A stretch of DNA of 64,000 bases from Clostridia bacterium (GTDB lineage: Bacteria; Bacillota; Clostridia; Oscillospirales; CAG-382): positions 78,288 to 142,287 of the forward strand of contig JAFSNK010000003.1 of NCBI GenBank assembly GCA_017447445.1, read 5' to 3'. This document shows, one piece after another, positions 24,961 to 32,988 of the stretch (position 1 is the first letter of the stretch; each line of letters opens with the position of its first letter). The notes under the pieces were generated by a model. The model was not told the DNA's origin. It ran no database searches and worked only from the letters and a program-made list of their open reading frames with translations. A program made the translations under genes and the position numbers.

Positions 24961-24990
24961 GGGGGCGATGCCTTCGGGCATCGTCCCCTT
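24961..24990 (+). terminator. 12-bp hairpin with TTCG loop after the pilins
   Basis: 24961-24972 pairs with 24977-24988 (one G-U) around a TTCG tetraloop. The T tail is short, so it may end part of the transcripts or protect the pilin message 3' end. Confidence 0.65.
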
Positions 24991-25014
24991 AATCTAACCA
25001 CAAGGAGGTAAAAA

Positions 25015-25737
25015 GTGAAGAAAATCATAGCATTGCTGCTCGCTGTCGTCTCGCTCGCGCTCTGCCTGACAGGGTGCGTGTATGAGGAGTTGGGCGTAAA
25101 GCTCAATAAGGACGGCACGGGCAGTATCGAAACAACCATCGGGCTGAAAAAGGAGTTTGTAAAGCAGCTCACGGAGCTGGGAGGCTCCGATCCCTTTGAC
25201 GGCAAGGAAACGACCGAGATCGAATACGACGGCGAAACCTACATCGCCTTTACCGATACCAAAGAGTACGAATCCTTTGAGGATATGGAAAAGGCGCTGG
25301 CGGAAATGACCTTTGATTCAAACGGCATGGAGAGCACGTTCACCTCTCAGCCGGATGACGACACGGGCGTTTCGCTTCAGACCGAAGACGCGACAATAAA
25401 ACCTGAGACGCTGTTCTTCAAGAATGTGAAGATTGAGAAGGACGGCTCGAACTATGTGTTCGACGCCGTGCTGAACGCGGCGGAGGGAACGGTCGAGGGT
25501 TACGACCTGAGCGACATTCTCAAGGTCAATATCTCGGTCGAGATGCCTGCGAAGATCACGAAGTATAAGAACGGCAAGGTGGACGGGAAGAAGATCACGT
25601 TCGACCTCTCGGACATGAGCAAGGAAACCGAGTTGTATGCGGAGTGCAAGGTGTCCTCGCCCGTTCCCGCCATCATCGGGATCGTGCTGGCGGTCACCGC
25701 CGTCGCTGCATTCATCGTTCTGAGAAAGAGAAAGTAG
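25015..25737 (+). CDS. Membrane lipoprotein with C-terminal anchor
   Basis: 240 residues, GTG start with AAGGAGG upstream. The lipoprotein signal is clear: LLAVVSLALCLTGC with the lipobox L-T-G-C at residue 19. The middle is a soluble extracellular domain with repeated E/D/K-rich strands (KLNKDGTGSIETTIGLKKEF). The end has a second membrane helix (IIGIVLAVTAVAAFIVL) and the basic cap RKRK. LPXTG is absent. Similar lipoproteins with this double anchor occur in Firmicutes pilus and secretion loci without a known role. Between pilins and prepilin peptidase, it may be an assembly or pilot lipoprotein; this is inference. Confidence 0.8.
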   Translation: MKKIIALLLAVVSLALCLTGCVYEELGVKLNKDGTGSIETTIGLKKEFVKQLTELGGSDPFDGKETTEIEYDGETYIAFTDTKEYESFEDMEKALAEMTFDSNGMESTFTSQPDDDTGVSLQTEDATIKPETLFFKNVKIEKDGSNYVFDAVLNAAEGTVEGYDLSDILKVNISVEMPAKITKYKNGKVDGKKITFDLSDMSKETELYAECKVSSPVPAIIGIVLAVTAVAAFIVLRKRK

Positions 25738-25748
25738 AGGTATAAGCA

Positions 25749-26387
25749 ATGGTGGTGATCCGACCCGTAAACCCGCATATTTTTGATGCCGTATTTCAGC
25801 TTGACGCAGGCTTTATCGTAGGCTCCGTGCTGATCCTGCTTCTGTCCGCGCTCGCGGCCCTGGCAATGGCCAGATACGCATCGGGACGCTTTGAGACGAA
25901 CAAGAAGAAGACGGCGCTTTGCTTCACGGTCTTTGGCGTTTGCGTCACGCTCATCATGATCTGTTTTTTTGGATGTACTGCAATTGCGGTCAAGGGCATA
26001 TTCCTCGCCTACATCCTCGCATTTTCCTCCTTTGAGGACGTCAAAACGCGGGAGTGCGACGATCACCTGCACCTCATGATCGTGATTGCAGCGTTCATCG
26101 GAACAGACCTTACCAACCTGCCGGGTATGATCCTCGCTGCCTTCTTCGCCGGAGGCGTAATCGTCCTTTCCAAGCTCATCGGAAAGGGCAAGATCGGCGG
26201 CGCAGACATCAAACTGGCGGCGGCGAGTGCGTTCCTGCTGGGCTTTGACCGGGGTATCCTCGGCCTGCTCGCAGGGACGCTGCTTGCCGTTTTAGTCAAC
26301 ATTTTTAAGAAGAACAGAAAAGCGGGATTCCCCATGATCCCGTATCTCGCTGCCGGGTTTACGGCGGCATATTTTATCCAAGGATAA
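25749..26387 (+). CDS. A24-family prepilin peptidase
   Basis: 212 residues with about six to seven membrane segments. The two catalytic aspartates expected for aspartic prepilin peptidases are Asp97 in SSFEDVKTRE (the D-x-K-x-R-E box) and Asp153 in GKGKIGGADIKLA, corresponding to the GxGD box but reading G-G-A-D. The large zinc-binding cytosolic domain of PilD is missing, as usual for the TadV/CpaA type. It should remove the leader of the two Flp-like pilins and perhaps of the TadE-like proteins. Located 11 bases after the lipoprotein gene. Confidence 0.85.
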   Translation: MVVIRPVNPHIFDAVFQLDAGFIVGSVLILLLSALAALAMARYASGRFETNKKKTALCFTVFGVCVTLIMICFFGCTAIAVKGIFLAYILAFSSFEDVKTRECDDHLHLMIVIAAFIGTDLTNLPGMILAAFFAGGVIVLSKLIGKGKIGGADIKLAAASAFLLGFDRGILGLLAGTLLAVLVNIFKKNRKAGFPMIPYLAAGFTAAYFIQG

Positions 26388-26402
26388 GGAGGAAAATGCA
26401 AA

Positions 26403-26552
26403 ATGAAGTATTTAGCAGAACTGTTTGACCTCACGAAGAGGTACGTCAAGGCTTGCCGCCGTTCGAGGAAATTCAAGAAGATGATGACCTCGAATGTGCG
26501 GAAAATGCTCAAGAAACACCAAAACGCGGGAAAGGAGGTTGTAAACGCATGA
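26403..26552 (+). CDS. 49-residue cationic small protein
   Basis: A short frame from ATG 26403 with AAGGAGG ideally placed; its stop overlaps the next start as ATGA. The product is strongly basic (RYVKACRRSRKFKKMM, then KMLKKHQ) and likely helical, starting with MKYLAELFDLT. No family is recognised. Its position in the pilus operon, between the peptidase and CpaB-like genes, and tight coupling support real translation. Confidence 0.6.
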   Translation: MKYLAELFDLTKRYVKACRRSRKFKKMMTSNVRKMLKKHQNAGKEVVNA

Positions 26553-27403
26553 AGAACAGAACAGTCATCGGCGTGATTTGCATGGTGCTGGCGATTGCCG
26601 TCACCTTCCTTGTCGCTCCGCTTGTCAACCAGCTCTCGACCGACACGAGCGAGGTCATCCGTCTTGCGGAGGACGTGAAGCAGGGCGTTCAGATCACCGC
26701 TGACCATCTGGAAGTGGCAAGAGTGAAGACTGATTCGATCCCCTCCGGGACGCTGAACGACCCGAAGGACATCATCGGCAAGTACGCCGCGTCACAGCTT
26801 TACGCGGGAGATTATCTGACCGTCGCCAAGCTGACGGGTGAAGCCAATACCGCAAGCGACGTGTTTGCGTCTCTTGACGGCACGAAGGTCGCGGTCTCCG
26901 TGACCATCGACACCTTTGCCGCAGGCCTTTCGGGCAAGCTCGAAAACGGCGACATCATCTCCATGATCGTTGTGGACAAGGAAACCGGCAAGGCGTCGAT
27001 CCCCGCCGCACTCCGTTATATGAAGGTCATCACGACCACGACTTCGGGCGGTATCGACCAGGATAGCATTGTGAAGAACGAAGACGGGAGCTATGAAATC
27101 CCGAGTACAGTCACTCTGCTTGCCAATACCGAGCAGGCGAAGCTGCTTGCCAAGTATAACGCGGAAACTACGCTGACCGTTGCTCTCGTCTATCGCGGAA
27201 GCACCGAGAACGCAAAGAAGTTCCTTGATGTTCAGGACGAGTTCTTCGCAAACGGTTGGTCCGCAGAGGACGAGGAGAACGAGCCCGAAAACGGCGAAAA
27301 TGTTTCGCCCGGCGGGATCGATCCCGTTCAGCAGGCGAACGACATCATTAACGGCAACGCAGACTACTACGATGTGGAAGAGGCGGTGATCGGAAATGGG
27401 TAA
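26549..27403 (+). CDS. CpaB/RcpC-like pilus assembly protein (SAF domain)
   Basis: 284 residues from ATG 26549 with AAAGGAGG upstream. One N-terminal membrane helix (VIGVICMVLAIAVTFLVAP) is followed by a SAF-like domain (VIRLAEDVKQGVQITADHLE, then GKYAASQLYAGDYLTVAKL), as in Flp pilus CpaB/RcpC. The rest is an extracellular domain and an acidic, disordered tail. CpaB-type proteins help the pilus pass the wall or outer layers. The gene overlaps the following ATPase gene by 8 bases. The SAF assignment is by pattern, and residue identity to classical CpaB is low. Confidence 0.75.
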   Translation: MKNRTVIGVICMVLAIAVTFLVAPLVNQLSTDTSEVIRLAEDVKQGVQITADHLEVARVKTDSIPSGTLNDPKDIIGKYAASQLYAGDYLTVAKLTGEANTASDVFASLDGTKVAVSVTIDTFAAGLSGKLENGDIISMIVVDKETGKASIPAALRYMKVITTTTSGGIDQDSIVKNEDGSYEIPSTVTLLANTEQAKLLAKYNAETTLTVALVYRGSTENAKKFLDVQDEFFANGWSAEDEENEPENGENVSPGGIDPVQQANDIINGNADYYDVEEAVIGNG

Positions 27404-28118
27404 ATTGATCGCTGTCTGCGGCTCGCCGAACTCCGGCAAGACAACCGCAGCACTCAAGCTCGCACAGGAGATCTACAATCAGAAGAAGACCTCCGTGCAG
27501 TTCATCTCGCCCGACCTGAACGTACCCTGTATGGCGTATCTGTTCCCGAACGGTAAGGACTCGGAACTGTATTCGCTCGGCGTTGCGCTCGATAAGACCG
27601 ACATCTACAAGGAGGACGTGCTTCGCCAGACGGTCAACGTCAAGACGATGCAGAACTTTGGGTTCCTCGGCTTTAAGCTCGGCGAGAACCGCTATTCCTA
27701 TCCCCGTCCCACAGAGGACAAGATCGTACAGCTTTTCACTGTGCTGAAGGACAGCGTGGAGTACGTCATCTGCGACTGTACCTGCGACCCGGACGACCTC
27801 GTTTCGTCCATCGCCAAGCGCGACTGCGATATTGCCGTGCAGATGTTCAGTCCCGATATGAAGTGCATCTCCTACTACGCTTCCTGCGTCAATCAGTTTC
27901 TTCTGATCGACGGAAAGAAGCTGAAGGTGCTGAACGTGATGGACATCGACATATATGTGCCGATCCACGAAACGGAAACCCACTTCGGCGGTATGGACTT
28001 CAAGCTGCCGTATGAGCGCAATCTCAAGCAGCAGATGATCACCGGAACGCTCTCGGAGCGCATCGGAAAATGCAAGTACAGGAGTGAGATCGAGCGGCTG
28101 GCGAAGGCGGTGATGTAA
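27396..28118 (+). CDS. TadZ/CpaE-like MinD-fold ATPase
   Basis: 240 residues. P-loop CGSPNSGKTT at residues 8-17; a Walker-B-like strand follows at YVICDCTCDPDD. The protein is shorter than most TadZ and lacks the receiver-like N-domain of CpaE. It probably places or activates the TadA motor at the cell pole or membrane. It overlaps the TadA gene at its stop (ATG 28118). A simple ParA-like regulator is the alternative, but position favours a pilus role. Confidence 0.75.
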   Translation: MGKLIAVCGSPNSGKTTAALKLAQEIYNQKKTSVQFISPDLNVPCMAYLFPNGKDSELYSLGVALDKTDIYKEDVLRQTVNVKTMQNFGFLGFKLGENRYSYPRPTEDKIVQLFTVLKDSVEYVICDCTCDPDDLVSSIAKRDCDIAVQMFSPDMKCISYYASCVNQFLLIDGKKLKVLNVMDIDIYVPIHETETHFGGMDFKLPYERNLKQQMITGTLSERIGKCKYRSEIERLAKAVM

Positions 28119-29455
28119 TGGCTAAGAGTGTATCTTTTGTTTCCCTTCTTCAGATGGTACAGGAATACATCAGCCAGAACTACGCCGCCGCCCTGTCCGA
28201 CAAAAGAAAGCTCGGACAGCTCCGTTCCTACATCGACAAGTATCTCTCCGACACCGGCTACACGGTCGAGGGCTTCACCACGGACGAGCTTTCAAAGAAG
28301 CTCTATTTCGAGATGGCGGAGTATTCGATCCTGACGCCCTATCTCGGCAAGGAGAGCATCGAGGAGATCAACATCAACGGATGGGACGACATCTGCGTTA
28401 CCTTCAGCTCCGGCTATATGCTGAAGCTCCCCGAACACTTCTACAGCCCGCAGCACGCGGTGGACATTGTGAAGCGTCTGCTTCATCACTCCGGCATGAT
28501 CATCGACAACGCCACCCCGATGGCGCAGGGACATTTGCCGGGAAATGCCCGTGTGACTGCGCTGAAGGAGCCCATCGTGGATGCGGACAGAGGTATTTCG
28601 GTCTCCATCCGTCTGCTCCATCCGTCAAAGGTGACGAGAGAGCAGATCGTGAACGGCGGAAACGCGACACAGAAGATGATCGACTTTCTGTGTATGTGCC
28701 TCCGCTATGGGGTTTCTTTCGTTGTGGCGGGTGCGACAAGCTCCGGCAAAACGACCCTTCTCAATGCGCTTCTCACGTCGGTCCCGAACAACAAGCGTAT
28801 CTTTACGATTGAGTCCGGCTCCCGTGAGCTTTCCCTTGTGAGCGTGAAGCACGGCAAGGTCGTGAACAACGTGGTACACACGCTTTCCCGACCGTCCGAT
28901 AACCCTGCGTATGATATTACGCAGGAGGATCTCGTCGTGGCGTCTCTCCGCTTCAACCCGGACATCGTGGTCGTCGGCGAGATGCGCGACACCGAAGCTT
29001 ATTCCGCCGTGGAAGCGTCGCTGACGGGACATACCGTGGTCTCCACGGTCCACGCTTCCGCCGCTGACGCCGCGCACATGCGCCTCGCCCTGCTTTGTCA
29101 GAAGCGGTTTCCGATCAATTTCCAGACCTCGCTGATGCAGGCGGGACAGGCTTTTCCCATCGTCGTGTACGCCCACAAGCTGGAGGACAATTCCCGTAAG
29201 ATCATGGACATCTCGGAGTGCGTGATCCTGCCGAGCGGCGAGCGAGAGTATCACACGCTGTTCCGCTACAAGATCACGAAGAACGAGCTTGTGAACGGCA
29301 AGTACAAGATCGAGGGTAAGTTCGAGCAGCCCGAATACATGAGCGACCATCTGAAAGGAAAGCTCATGCAGTTCGGCGTTCCCGAAGAGCTGCTTTCGCA
29401 GTTTTTGAAGCCGAAGGCTCCGGCGAAAAAGAAGAAGGAGGCGGTGAGCGCATGA
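28118..29455 (+). CDS. TadA/CpaF-type secretion motor ATPase
   Basis: 445 residues. An N-terminal helical part is followed by the VirB11/GspE core: Walker A GATSSGKTT at residues 205-213, the Asp box RIFTIESGSRELSL, Walker B-region DIVVVGEMRDTEAYSAVEA, and the HTVVSTVHA histidine motif. It powers assembly of the Tad-like pilus at the cytosolic face. The end has a basic, lysine-rich tail (KAPAKKKKEA). It overlaps the next gene by 4 bases, so motor and platform proteins are coupled. Confidence 0.93.
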   Translation: MAKSVSFVSLLQMVQEYISQNYAAALSDKRKLGQLRSYIDKYLSDTGYTVEGFTTDELSKKLYFEMAEYSILTPYLGKESIEEININGWDDICVTFSSGYMLKLPEHFYSPQHAVDIVKRLLHHSGMIIDNATPMAQGHLPGNARVTALKEPIVDADRGISVSIRLLHPSKVTREQIVNGGNATQKMIDFLCMCLRYGVSFVVAGATSSGKTTLLNALLTSVPNNKRIFTIESGSRELSLVSVKHGKVVNNVVHTLSRPSDNPAYDITQEDLVVASLRFNPDIVVVGEMRDTEAYSAVEASLTGHTVVSTVHASAADAAHMRLALLCQKRFPINFQTSLMQAGQAFPIVVYAHKLEDNSRKIMDISECVILPSGEREYHTLFRYKITKNELVNGKYKIEGKFEQPEYMSDHLKGKLMQFGVPEELLSQFLKPKAPAKKKKEAVSA

Positions 29456-30375
29456 TCCTACAGGTTATTACATCCGTCTTTCTCGTTATCGCCATTGCGA
29501 TCTTCTTCGGACTGACGCCGGAGCGCATCACGGACGACCTGATGAACGTCATCACGCCGAATGATACGATGAAGGACAAAGCGAAGAACGTCAGAGGAAA
29601 CAGAAAACGCCACAGGCTGTACAAGCTCTTGGTCAGCATTAAAGGCGCACTTGCCTCCACGGGCAAGAGCCGTCAGTTCACGATTGCGATCTGCGCCTCC
29701 GTCGTTCTCTTCGGCGTCGGCGTCATACTTTCCATTCTCATCGACAACCTGTTTCTGATGCCGGTTCTTGCGGTGACGCTGGCCATGCTCCCGTTCCTCT
29801 ATATCACGAACACCCTTTCCTATTATGAAAAGCAGACGAAAGAGGAACTGGAGACGGCGCTGTCCATCATCACGACCTCGTATGAACGCTGCGATGACAT
29901 CGTGCAGGCTGTAAGGGAAAACACACAGTACATCAAGCCGCCGCTCCGCGAGGTGTTCCAATCCTTTGAGGGTGAGGCAATGGCGGTCACATCCAACATC
30001 AAGACTGCACTCTACAATCTGAGAGAGAAGATCGACAACGAGATCTTCCGGGAGTGGGTGGATACGCTCATTCTCTGCCAGGATGACAGAACGCTCAAAG
30101 ACACCCTGCACCCCGTCGTGCAGAAGCTGGCAGACATCCGTATCGTCAACAACGAGCTTGCGACGATGCTCGCCTCTGCCCGCAACGAATACTGGATGAT
30201 GGTGGCGCTGGTCGTGGGCAACGTGCCGCTTCTGTATCTTCTCAACAAGGATTGGTTCCACACGCTCATTGATACCGTACCCGGCAAAGCGGTCTGCGGC
30301 GTCTGCGCGCTCGTGATCTTCATCACGGCGATCTTCATGAAGCGGTTTACCAAGCCGATTGAGTACAAACGGTAA
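29452..30375 (+). CDS. TadB-like inner-membrane platform protein (T2SS F-domain)
   Basis: 307 residues, ATGA overlap with the motor gene. One N-terminal membrane helix, then a central pair near residues 75-125, then a cytosolic helical domain (ELETALSIITTSYERCDDIV) and two C-terminal helices. This matches the T2SSF fold of TadB, which anchors the motor and passes movement to the pilin base. The family has little sequence conservation, so the assignment rests on layout and on the TadA-TadB-TadC gene order. Confidence 0.8.
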   Translation: MILQVITSVFLVIAIAIFFGLTPERITDDLMNVITPNDTMKDKAKNVRGNRKRHRLYKLLVSIKGALASTGKSRQFTIAICASVVLFGVGVILSILIDNLFLMPVLAVTLAMLPFLYITNTLSYYEKQTKEELETALSIITTSYERCDDIVQAVRENTQYIKPPLREVFQSFEGEAMAVTSNIKTALYNLREKIDNEIFREWVDTLILCQDDRTLKDTLHPVVQKLADIRIVNNELATMLASARNEYWMMVALVVGNVPLLYLLNKDWFHTLIDTVPGKAVCGVCALVIFITAIFMKRFTKPIEYKR

Positions 30376-30389
30376 AGGAGGTTGAGAAC

Positions 30390-31259
30390 ATGATCCAAGC
30401 TATTATCGGTATCCTCTGCGGGATCGGATTGTTTTTCGTTCTCGCGGACGTGTACCGTATTCCGTATTTCAAGACCTCCAAAGCTGTGGAGAGCCTGTCA
30501 AAGAAGCAGAAGGACAAGACCTCCGGGCTGAACCTCTTTCTTTCCGGCATTGCCGAGAAGATTGCAAAGCATTTGAAGCTCAACGAGTTCAAGCGCGCAC
30601 AGCTCGAAGCCGACCTGAAAACGGCGCAGATGGATATTACGCCCGAAATGTTCAAGGCGAACGCCATCGTTAAAGCCGGTATCATCGGCGTGTTCGCCAT
30701 TCCCGTCGCGTTCATCTTCCCGCTGTTCGTCCCGATCGTTCTGTTCCTGGCGGTGTTTCTGTATCGCATGGAATCGAAGAGCGTGTCCAAACGTATTAAG
30801 GCGAAGCGTGAGAGAATCGAGTACGAGCTGCCGCGCCTTGTCTCCAATATTGAAAAGACGCTCGCCCACAACCGTGACGTACTCTATATGCTGGAGAGCT
30901 ACGCACAGAATGCGGGACCGGAACTGAAACACGAGCTTCTGATCACCGTGGCGGATATGAAATCCGGCAACTATGAGGGTGCGATCACGAGGCTTGAAAG
31001 CCGCGTCGGTTCGTCCATGATGAGCGACGTGTGCAGAGGCCTGATCGGCATTCTTCGCGGCGACGATAACCGGATGTATTGGGCGTCGCTTTCCCTCAAA
31101 TTCAATGACACCGCCCGTCAGCAGCTTCGCCTGAAAGCGCAGAAGGTCCCGAGAAAGGTCAAGCGCCTTTCGATGTGCCTGCTTCTGTGCTTCATGCTCA
31201 TTTATATCGTCGTCATCCTGGAGCAAATTATGACGAGTTTAGGCGTCTTGTTTATGTAG
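30390..31259 (+). CDS. TadC-like inner-membrane platform protein (T2SS F-domain)
   Basis: 289 residues, with AAAGGAGG before the ATG. It has an N-terminal helix (IIGILCGIGLFFVLADVY), a central double helix, the F-domain segment YELPRLVSNIEKTLAHNRDV, and a last helix LLLCFMLIYIVVILEQIM. It pairs with the TadB-like protein as the second platform subunit. The layout is typical for Tad systems, where both platform proteins are separate genes. Confidence 0.8.
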   Translation: MIQAIIGILCGIGLFFVLADVYRIPYFKTSKAVESLSKKQKDKTSGLNLFLSGIAEKIAKHLKLNEFKRAQLEADLKTAQMDITPEMFKANAIVKAGIIGVFAIPVAFIFPLFVPIVLFLAVFLYRMESKSVSKRIKAKRERIEYELPRLVSNIEKTLAHNRDVLYMLESYAQNAGPELKHELLITVADMKSGNYEGAITRLESRVGSSMMSDVCRGLIGILRGDDNRMYWASLSLKFNDTARQQLRLKAQKVPRKVKRLSMCLLLCFMLIYIVVILEQIMTSLGVLFM

Positions 31260-31275
31260 GAAGGAGCGTGAAGAT

Positions 31276-31689
31276 GTGATAGGAAAACTGATGAAATCCA
31301 AGCGCGGCGAGGGCTACGTCGATGTTTGCGTTGGGGTCATTGTATTCGTTATGCTTCTTGTGATCGCTATTAACATTTTCAGCTTTATCACACTGAGAGT
31401 GGAAATGGATCAGATCGCAGAGGAAATACTGGACGCTTCGACCTACAGCGGGTGCTTCGGCGCGGATTTCCAGGATGCGTATGAACGGATGCTGGAGCAG
31501 TATTATGACTTCGACGTCGATTTCAGTGCGGACGAGTATTACAACAGCACATATAAGCGAGTTCAGCTTGGTCATGCCATGACGATCACGGTTTCGGTTG
31601 ACACTTATGTGAAGGGGCTTGGAGCTTTCAAGATCCCCGTCACGCTGACCGTGACCCGAAGCGGCTTGTCGCAGAAATATTGGAAGTGA
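31276..31689 (+). CDS. TadE-like pseudopilin (DUF4320 family)
   Basis: 137 residues from GTG 31276, the only in-frame start with a site (AAGGAGCGTGAAG). A short basic leader (MIGKLMKSKRG) precedes EGYVDVCVG and a hydrophobic helix (VIVFVMLLVIAINIFSFI), followed by a soluble domain. I recall this as DUF4320, found in Firmicutes conjugative elements. TadE-type minor pilins prime or cap the pilus. The E-G-Y-V-D motif is shared with the major pilins. Confidence 0.8.
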   Translation: MIGKLMKSKRGEGYVDVCVGVIVFVMLLVIAINIFSFITLRVEMDQIAEEILDASTYSGCFGADFQDAYERMLEQYYDFDVDFSADEYYNSTYKRVQLGHAMTITVSVDTYVKGLGAFKIPVTLTVTRSGLSQKYWK

Positions 31690-31699
31690 GGGTGAGGCA

Positions 31700-32170
31700 A
31701 TGGGAAACAAAAGAGGAGAAGGATATGTACAGGTTTGCGTTCTCGTCTTGATACTCTGTCTCATCCTTTCGGTGTTTCTGACCTTTGTATATGCCGTCAA
31801 CTTCGTCAAGATCACAGAGCGCAACGCCGAAACGGTGCTTGAGAACTATGTGATGAAGAACTCGATCCGCATCTATAACTCCATCAAGCAGGGGACAAAC
31901 GAGACGGACGCCATTGACGCCGGGGAGTATATCACTGACTTGACGAGCTTTTGCACATTTAACAAAATCCGGGATCGGCTGTATCATTATGACGGAGACG
32001 GAAACGTGGATTACTACATTTCTGAACCGACCGTCAGATTCGCTGAGAGAAACAAGCTCAAGCTGATAGTAAGCTATACAACCTACGTCCCGATCTACTT
32101 TGCGGGAACCCAAGTCACAACAGCAACCATACCGGTAACGGTAAAACTTAATCTGGAAGGAAAATTCTGA
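31700..32170 (+). CDS. TadE/TadF-like pseudopilin
   Basis: 156 residues. Same layout as its neighbour: leader MGNKRG, motif EGYVQVCV, a helix (LVLILCLILSVFLTFVYAV) and a soluble C-terminal domain with strands (KLKLIVSYTTYVPIYFAG). It starts 10 bases after the DUF4320 gene. It is probably a second minor pilin of the Tad-like system and is likely processed by the A24 peptidase. Confidence 0.75.
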   Translation: MGNKRGEGYVQVCVLVLILCLILSVFLTFVYAVNFVKITERNAETVLENYVMKNSIRIYNSIKQGTNETDAIDAGEYITDLTSFCTFNKIRDRLYHYDGDGNVDYYISEPTVRFAERNKLKLIVSYTTYVPIYFAGTQVTTATIPVTVKLNLEGKF

Positions 32171-32195
32171 AAGAACCAAAGGAGGAATGAAGAGA

Positions 32196-32915
32196 ATGAA
32201 AGACAAGAAACTGATCGTATGGGCGGCACTGGCTGTTTTTGCAGTCGGACTGCTCATTACCGTAATCATCATGGGAAGCACCGGCAAGACGCCGGAAGGT
32301 GAGATCACAGCGTCCACCGAACCCGAAAGCACCGTCCATGTCAGTGACATTACAGTCGAAGATCCGACGCAGAGCGGAACTGGAACAGAACCCGTGATCG
32401 AACCCGAAGATCCCACCGAGGAAACCGAGACGGGTGCGCCGCTCACGCTGGAGGATGAGCCGCTTCCGCCCCGTCCGACGCCGACTCCCGGCGAGGAAGC
32501 CGATCCTGTTGACGATCCCGTCACAGGACATACGCCCGGAGACGACGGACCGGGAGACACCAATCCTGTGACGGAGCCAAATGAACCATATAGCTGCGGT
32601 ACGCCCGGTCATCACTGCGACAGCCCCGAAACCCACGCCTACATTCTGAACCTCGAAACGCAGGGCTGTCCGTACTGCGGAAGGCACGACTGTCCGAGCT
32701 TCTATGCGACCGACGAATGGGGGACTGCGGTATATGACCCGACCAAATGCCCAAGCTATGACGTTCACAACGATCCCGTCTACTACTGCCAGCACTGCCA
32801 CAAGCCCTGCGGCGACGGAACGCACGGAACCTGCGTGAGATTTGTGAACGCCTGCTACTGCCCGCTCTGCGGCAAATGGGTGGAGGCATGGAGCTGTCAT
32901 TCATGTGAAGAATAA
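32196..32915 (+). CDS. Membrane-anchored Cys/His-rich extracellular protein (DUF6550-like)
   Basis: 239 residues from ATG 32196; ATG 32187 lies only one base from GGAGG and is less likely. One N-terminal helix (LIVWAALAVFAVGLLITVII), then about 100 residues of Pro/Thr/Glu-rich spacer, then a C-terminal domain with many cysteines in CxxC and CxxH pairs (CPYCGRHDC, YCQHCHKPC, CYCPLCGKW, CHSCEE), which suggests bound zinc or disulfides. The spacer would hold this head away from the membrane. Function unknown. A strong terminator follows. Confidence 0.75.
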   Translation: MKDKKLIVWAALAVFAVGLLITVIIMGSTGKTPEGEITASTEPESTVHVSDITVEDPTQSGTGTEPVIEPEDPTEETETGAPLTLEDEPLPPRPTPTPGEEADPVDDPVTGHTPGDDGPGDTNPVTEPNEPYSCGTPGHHCDSPETHAYILNLETQGCPYCGRHDCPSFYATDEWGTAVYDPTKCPSYDVHNDPVYYCQHCHKPCGDGTHGTCVRFVNACYCPLCGKWVEAWSCHSCEE

Positions 32916-32933
32916 TAATCGAACAGGGCAATG

Positions 32934-32969
32934 GAAAGGCTCGACAGAAAACGTCGGGTCTTTCTTTTT
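32934..32969 (+). terminator. Intrinsic terminator before the large secreted protein
   Basis: A 12-bp stem, 32934-32945 with 32953-32964 (two G-U pairs), loop AGAAAAC, followed by TTTTT. Confidence 0.8.
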
Positions 32970-32988
32970 GTCCGGAAAGGAGAAGTGA

